From: Flavilitoribacter nigricans DSM 23189 = NBRC 102662
GTDB lineage: Bacteria > Bacteroidota > Bacteroidia > Chitinophagales > Saprospiraceae
Direction: 5' to 3'
NCBI RefSeq assembly: GCF_002646595.1
Contig: NZ_PDUD01000020.1
Coordinates: forward strand, 248,001-312,000
Length of the DNA stretch: 64,000 nucleotides
Position numbers and translations under genes: made by a program. This document shows, piece by piece, positions 60,207 to 64,000 of this stretch (the first letter of the stretch is position 1; every line of letters begins with the position of its first letter). Below the pieces are notes generated by a model. That model was not told the DNA's origin. It ran no database searches and saw nothing but the letters and a program-made list of their open reading frames with translations.

Positions 60207-63200
60207 TCACCGGATTAGGGTCACCGAACCCAATCGTTTGTAACCTCCCGCTTCGGTGGGTGTACCCATCCAGAAGGTCCCGTCCTCGAAAATGGCCGTG
60301 ATCTTCCAGACATACACATCCTGGGGCAGGGGATTGCCGTTGTGGGTGCCGTCCCAGCCTTCGGCCGGTTGTCCGTTATCGAGCAGGGTACTCTGCCACA
60401 GCATTTCACCGTAAGGAGAGAAGATCTGCAGTTGGTATTCTTTCAGTCCCACACCTTTAGGCAGGAATATGGTTGCGTCGCCAATGCCCTGTTGCGGAGC
60501 AAAAGCATTGGGTACAAACAGTCGACCGATGAAGGAGGGTTCAACCGTCAGCAGGGTATCATCCTTACAGCCGAGACTGTTGGTCACTTCGAGCAATACC
60601 TGCCAGGCCTGCGTGAGCTCGTAGGAATGGGTCGGATGTTCCTCGGTGGAGGTGGTACCGTCCCCGAAATCCCAGAAGTAAGAGACCTCGTTTTTGGATT
60701 GGTTGACGAAATTGATCGTCCGGGTGGTTTGCCCGTTCTCCATAACGGGGACCCAGTCGAAATCGGCGAACGGACTGGCAAGCACATTGACCTGTCCGCC
60801 CATACTAAGGGTATCCGCACAAACGCCGTCAAAGGATGCGACCAGCCGCACGTTGAAGGTCCCCGGATTTTCGTAAATGTGGGTTGGCTGGCGTTCCGTA
60901 GAGGTGGTACCGTCCCCAAAATCCCACATAAACAGATTGCCCTGGGAGTAATTGGTGAAGATCACCGGCAGCGGATCGCAACCCTCGCCGGGATCGAGAA
61001 TGAAATCTGCCAGTCCCTGATCGCGGATCTGGGCCGCTTTCTGGATCGTATCCGCACAACCGAACTGATTGGCGCTGATGAGGTTGATCGTCAGATCCAC
61101 CCCGTCCGTAATGGTAAGGGTAGGGGATCTCAGCTCGGAACTCATGCCGTTACTTAGGTCCCATTGATAATCGTCCGCGCCGGTTGAGAGGTTGGCCAGA
61201 TTAAGGCTGGCCGGTAGTCCGCAGATCTGATCCGGCACCGTAAAGTCGGCCTTGGGAGAAGGGAAAACCGTAATGCCCGAGATAATGGTATCCGCTTCGC
61301 ATCCCTGCATATTGGATACCGTCAGTTGCACCGTGTAATTCCCGGCTTCAACGTATTCGTGCAGCGGCTCAGCATCGGCTGAAGTGTTTCCGTCTCCGAA
61401 ATCCCACTTGTAAAAGTCGCCGACACTTCCCTGGGAGCTGAACCGGGCGGGATAAGGTGCACAACCTTCCAGATCGACACCCTGAATATCCGCACTTGGC
61501 GCTTCCACGATGATGATCTCCTTGCTCAGCGTATCGGCACAGCCGCTACCGGTCACACTGCCGCTAAGGCTGACGGTATAGGTGCCGGTGCTGGGGAAAG
61601 TGTAGGTAGGATTGCCCTGCGTACTGGTCACACCGGTGCCGAAATCCCATTTGAGGTTGGCCAGCGTACCGGAATTGTTGCTGAAAAAGATCTCCTGCTC
61701 GGTACACAGATTAGGGGAGTGCGCAAAGTCGATATCCGGGCTGGGTAAAACGGTGATCGTTGCGCTGGTACTATCCTCCCGGCAACCGTTGCCAACATTG
61801 AGCTTGACCGTATACGTACCGGCTTCCTGGTAGGTATGACTGATCTGTTCACCACCGGCGGACTGTCCATCCCCGAAATCCCAACTCACGTAGGGGGCCG
61901 GAGTGGAAAAACTTTCCAGTTCGAGCGTATAGGGCGCACAGCCCTGCTCGTTATCCAGGTTCAAAAAAGCCTGCACCTCGTCAGGGTAGACAACCAATGG
62001 TTTACTGAGGGTATCGGCCCCACAGGCATTAGATGCTACCAGGGTAATGTCATATGTAAGGGGAGTACTACCGGCCGTAAATACTTGAGATGCAGGCGTT
62101 TGATCCGTGGAAGTAAAACCATTCCCGAAATCCCAGAAATAGGAATCCGGACTACCTTGCGAAATATTGGCGAAGGCAACGTTTACCGGTGCGCAGCCGG
62201 TATCAACGCTAAATCCGAAATTGGCGAGGGGGAAAGGGTATACCAAGATCGTATCCCGGAATATATCCGAGCCACAGCCGTTGAAGGTTCGAAGGCTTAT
62301 AATAAAAGACGTATCACGCCGGTTGGTCTGGTAGATAACGGGGTCGAGCGGCACTTCCCGGGTGGAGGTTTGTCCGTTGCCGAAATCCCATTCGTAACTG
62401 ATGTCGGCACCCTGGCTCGTATTCTCGAATTCAATGGTCAGAGGACCGCAGCCTTCGTCCTCCGGGATCATAAAGGAAGCGTCCGGTGGTGGCGCCACTT
62501 CAATCGTGTCAATAAAGATGGCTTTACAACCCAGACTGTTTTCCGCTTCCAGGCTGACGGGATAACTGCCGTAATTGGCGTAACTGTGGGTAACGTTCGT
62601 ATTGGAGCTACCCGAGCCGTCGCCAAACTCCCAGATATACTTGGTGGCACCCGTCGATTCGTTTACCGGACTGAATTCCGTATCGATACAAACTGCACCG
62701 GGAATTTCAAAAGCCGGAATGGGCTGGGGATTAACCTTGACGATTTTGCTGTCCACTCCGGGACAGGCCAGATTATCATCCTGCCGGGAGAAAGTGACTT
62801 CATAATCACCGGGTTCCAGGTCAGTAGGGTCAAAAAAGCCGTTCAGGCTATCCACGATACCTACTCCGCTCCAGATACCGTCCAGTCCTCCGGTGCCGCT
62901 GAGTTGGATCTGATCGCCGTTTTCACATACGGCCTCATCGGGGCCCAACTCAAAGTTTTCCGGATCGGCAATACTGACTTCCAGGGTATCCGTTACCACA
63001 CACACGCCATTACCGACCTGGTAGGCGAATTTGTAGGTACCGTTGGAAGCCTGATTGGGATCAAATACGGCATCGTCCATCTCATTACCCTCGAAGAACC
63101 ACAAACCGCCGGGGGGCGTGGCAATTGAATCGAGCAGCAGAACATCGGAAGATTCACAAATGGCCAGATCTTCTCCGGCATCTACTTTCACGGGATCGAC

Positions 63201-64000
63201 AACGCTCACCTGGATCGGCACCTGTGAGGTACAACCACTGGGAGCTGTATAGTAGTAGGTCAAAGTATAAGTACCGGCACCTCCGGCGGCAAACGGACTG
63301 AAAAATTCATTTTCCTTGATACCGGTCCCAGTCCAGGTACCTCCCGAAATGGATACCGCCGGAAGTTCCTGATCTTTGGCGGAGTTACAATAGGAAGTAT
63401 CGGAGGAGGTAACGGCCGGACCGTCCATGAGGTCCACCGAGATCTCGTCGCTGGCTTTACAGCCGTTGGCATCTTCGTATTCGTACCTCAGGCCGTAGCT
63501 GCCGGCGGGCGTTTGTTTTACGAGTAGTTTGTTGCCGTCCAGAACGGCTCCGTCCATACTCGTCCAGGTACCGCCTTCCGGGCTGGCCGTCAGGGTAATA
63601 TTATTATTGGAGGTACACAGGCTCAGATCATCTCCCAGATCCACACTAGGCAAGGGGTTGACGGTGACCTCCATCTGCTCTTCCAGCGTACAGACGCCCG
63701 AACCAAAGGTATAGGTGAGCATATTGACGCCGTTCTGGGCAAATTTAGGATCGAATTTTCCATTTGAGTTTACTCCGGGCCCCGACCACGTACCGCCCGA
63801 AAGCCCCGCATCGAGCGTAAAGGGCTCATCGGATTTGCAGACTTCCCGGTCCGGGGGCAGCATCAGATCGTCTTTCGCCTGGATGGAGAAAGTATCCCGT
63901 ACCGTGACCGAACCACAGGTATTGGACGTCCGCAGGCGCACGACGTATTCTCCGGGTTGGTTATACTGAATATTGCTTGGATTGGCCTCATTCGAAGAGG
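60207..64000 (-). CDS. Giant PKD-repeat surface protein with T9SS type B C-terminal domain (5' end outside window)
   Basis: The minus-strand frame is open to the window edge, so the gene is 5'-truncated; the GTG at 63941 is internal. Over 1260 residues are visible. The N-terminal part has about five ~70-residue repeats with the motif GG.W.G.G(V/I)....F.P..A..G.Y.(L/V)(T/K)Y. The next ~700 residues hold about nine PKD-type repeats (WDFGDG.TS....P.H.Y...G.Y.V.L). The last ~100 residues (FVPNAFAPQQGIGDATIFL, YGEMLWQST, GWDGTHNGNPLPQDVYVWKI) are the gliding-motility-associated C-terminal domain. Likely a T9SS-exported adhesin or matrix protein. Confidence 0.9.
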   Translation of the reverse strand, partial: SSNEANPSNIQYNQPGEYVVRLRTSNTCGSVTVRDTFSIQAKDDLMLPPDREVCKSDEPFTLDAGLSGGTWSGPGVNSNGKFDPKFAQNGVNMLTYTFGSGVCTLEEQMEVTVNPLPSVDLGDDLSLCTSNNNITLTASPEGGTWTSMDGAVLDGNKLLVKQTPAGSYGLRYEYEDANGCKASDEISVDLMDGPAVTSSDTSYCNSAKDQELPAVSISGGTWTGTGIKENEFFSPFAAGGAGTYTLTYYYTAPSGCTSQVPIQVSVVDPVKVDAGEDLAICESSDVLLLDSIATPPGGLWFFEGNEMDDAVFDPNQASNGTYKFAYQVGNGVCVVTDTLEVSIADPENFELGPDEAVCENGDQIQLSGTGGLDGIWSGVGIVDSLNGFFDPTDLEPGDYEVTFSRQDDNLACPGVDSKIVKVNPQPIPAFEIPGAVCIDTEFSPVNESTGATKYIWEFGDGSGSSNTNVTHSYANYGSYPVSLEAENSLGCKAIFIDTIEVAPPPDASFMIPEDEGCGPLTIEFENTSQGADISYEWDFGNGQTSTREVPLDPVIYQTNRRDTSFIISLRTFNGCGSDIFRDTILVYPFPLANFGFSVDTGCAPVNVAFANISQGSPDSYFWDFGNGFTSTDQTPASQVFTAGSTPLTYDITLVASNACGADTLSKPLVVYPDEVQAFLNLDNEQGCAPYTLELESFSTPAPYVSWDFGDGQSAGGEQISHTYQEAGTYTVKLNVGNGCREDSTSATITVLPSPDIDFAHSPNLCTEQEIFFSNNSGTLANLKWDFGTGVTSTQGNPTYTFPSTGTYTVSLSGSVTGSGCADTLSKEIIIVEAPSADIQGVDLEGCAPYPARFSSQGSVGDFYKWDFGDGNTSADAEPLHEYVEAGNYTVQLTVSNMQGCEADTIISGITVFPSPKADFTVPDQICGLPASLNLANLSTGADDYQWDLSNGMSSELRSPTLTITDGVDLTINLISANQFGCADTIQKAAQIRDQGLADFILDPGEGCDPLPVIFTNYSQGNLFMWDFGDGTTSTERQPTHIYENPGTFNVRLVASFDGVCADTLSMGGQVNVLASPFADFDWVPVMENGQTTRTINFVNQSKNEVSYFWDFGDGTTSTEEHPTHSYELTQAWQVLLEVTNSLGCKDDTLLTVEPSFIGRLFVPNAFAPQQGIGDATIFLPKGVGLKEYQLQIFSPYGEMLWQSTLLDNGQPAEGWDGTHNGNPLPQDVYVWKITAIFEDGTFWMGTPTEAGGYKRLGSVTLIR

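Noticed and set aside
61836-63128. 430-codon plus-strand ORF
   Set aside because: It is a shadow of the PKD-repeat gene; the repeat periodicity belongs to the minus frame.
1-64000. tRNA genes, rRNA genes and CRISPR arrays
   Set aside because: No TPsiC-arm GGTTCGAATCC-type sequence with cloverleaf context, no rRNA core sequence and no regularly spaced direct repeats were found in the gaps.

Overview
The window looks like a chromosomal segment of a gliding or surface-associated Bacteroidota bacterium, most likely from the Saprospiria/Lewinella side of the phylum. That placement is an inference from gene content. The signs are: GldM and GldN of the type IX secretion system (T9SS); three very large or large surface proteins ending in the gliding-motility-associated C-terminal domain, with SprB-type or PKD repeats; T9SS type A sorting tails; a TonB-dependent receptor; Bacteroidota-style promoter elements (TAnnTTTG); and scarce Shine-Dalgarno sequences. 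No tRNA, rRNA, CRISPR array, prophage or intact insertion sequence was recognised. Both window edges cut genes: a TonB-dependent receptor on the left and a PKD-repeat giant on the right.

Layout. 0-9.9 kb: end of a TonB receptor, a methyltransferase/DksA-like pair, a BI-1 membrane protein, an M23 peptidase with C-terminal repeats, a lipoprotein/outer-membrane pair, an SDR and a GT9 glycosyltransferase. 9.9-14.4 kb: tatC operon, a 770-bp gap that folds into many hairpins and ends in its own terminator (candidate structured RNA), then gldM-gldN without gldK/gldL. 14.6-25.2 kb: Na+/Ca2+ exchanger, MBL exonuclease, T9SS surface protein, two MFS transporters, a TolB-like propeller protein and a sialate O-acetylesterase. 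25.3-34.1 kb: a BNR-type T9SS substrate, beta carbonic anhydrase, feoAB, a Tat-exported sugar-phosphate isomerase-like protein and a gamma-carbonic-anhydrase-like protein. 34.2-43 kb: a SprB-repeat giant, then btaB, a btaA interrupted by one in-frame amber codon, a 162-bp MITE-like element and ppk1. 43-64 kb: tilS, an Omp28-like thioredoxin-fold T9SS protein, tdh-kbl threonine catabolism with a structured leader, hbd, vanZ-like, creD with two palindromic operators, S4/PPK2, DUF58, thioredoxin, DUF3810, SUI1, ctlX, SDR, a barrel protein and the PKD giant.

How genes work together. GldM/GldN are T9SS core parts, and at least five proteins here carry T9SS-type tails. TatC has a plausible client in the isomerase-like protein, which has an RR signal. 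BtaA/BtaB (betaine lipid synthesis) next to ppk1, with ppk2 10 kb away, suggests a phosphate-economy theme, although btaA is broken by a stop codon in this sequence. Tdh and Kbl convert threonine to glycine plus acetyl-CoA.

The observations most worth following are the structured RNA candidate at 11.43-11.85 kb, the amber-interrupted btaA, the MITE whose first base completes the ppk1 stop codon, the mutually exclusive helices in the tdh leader, and the paired palindromes before creD.
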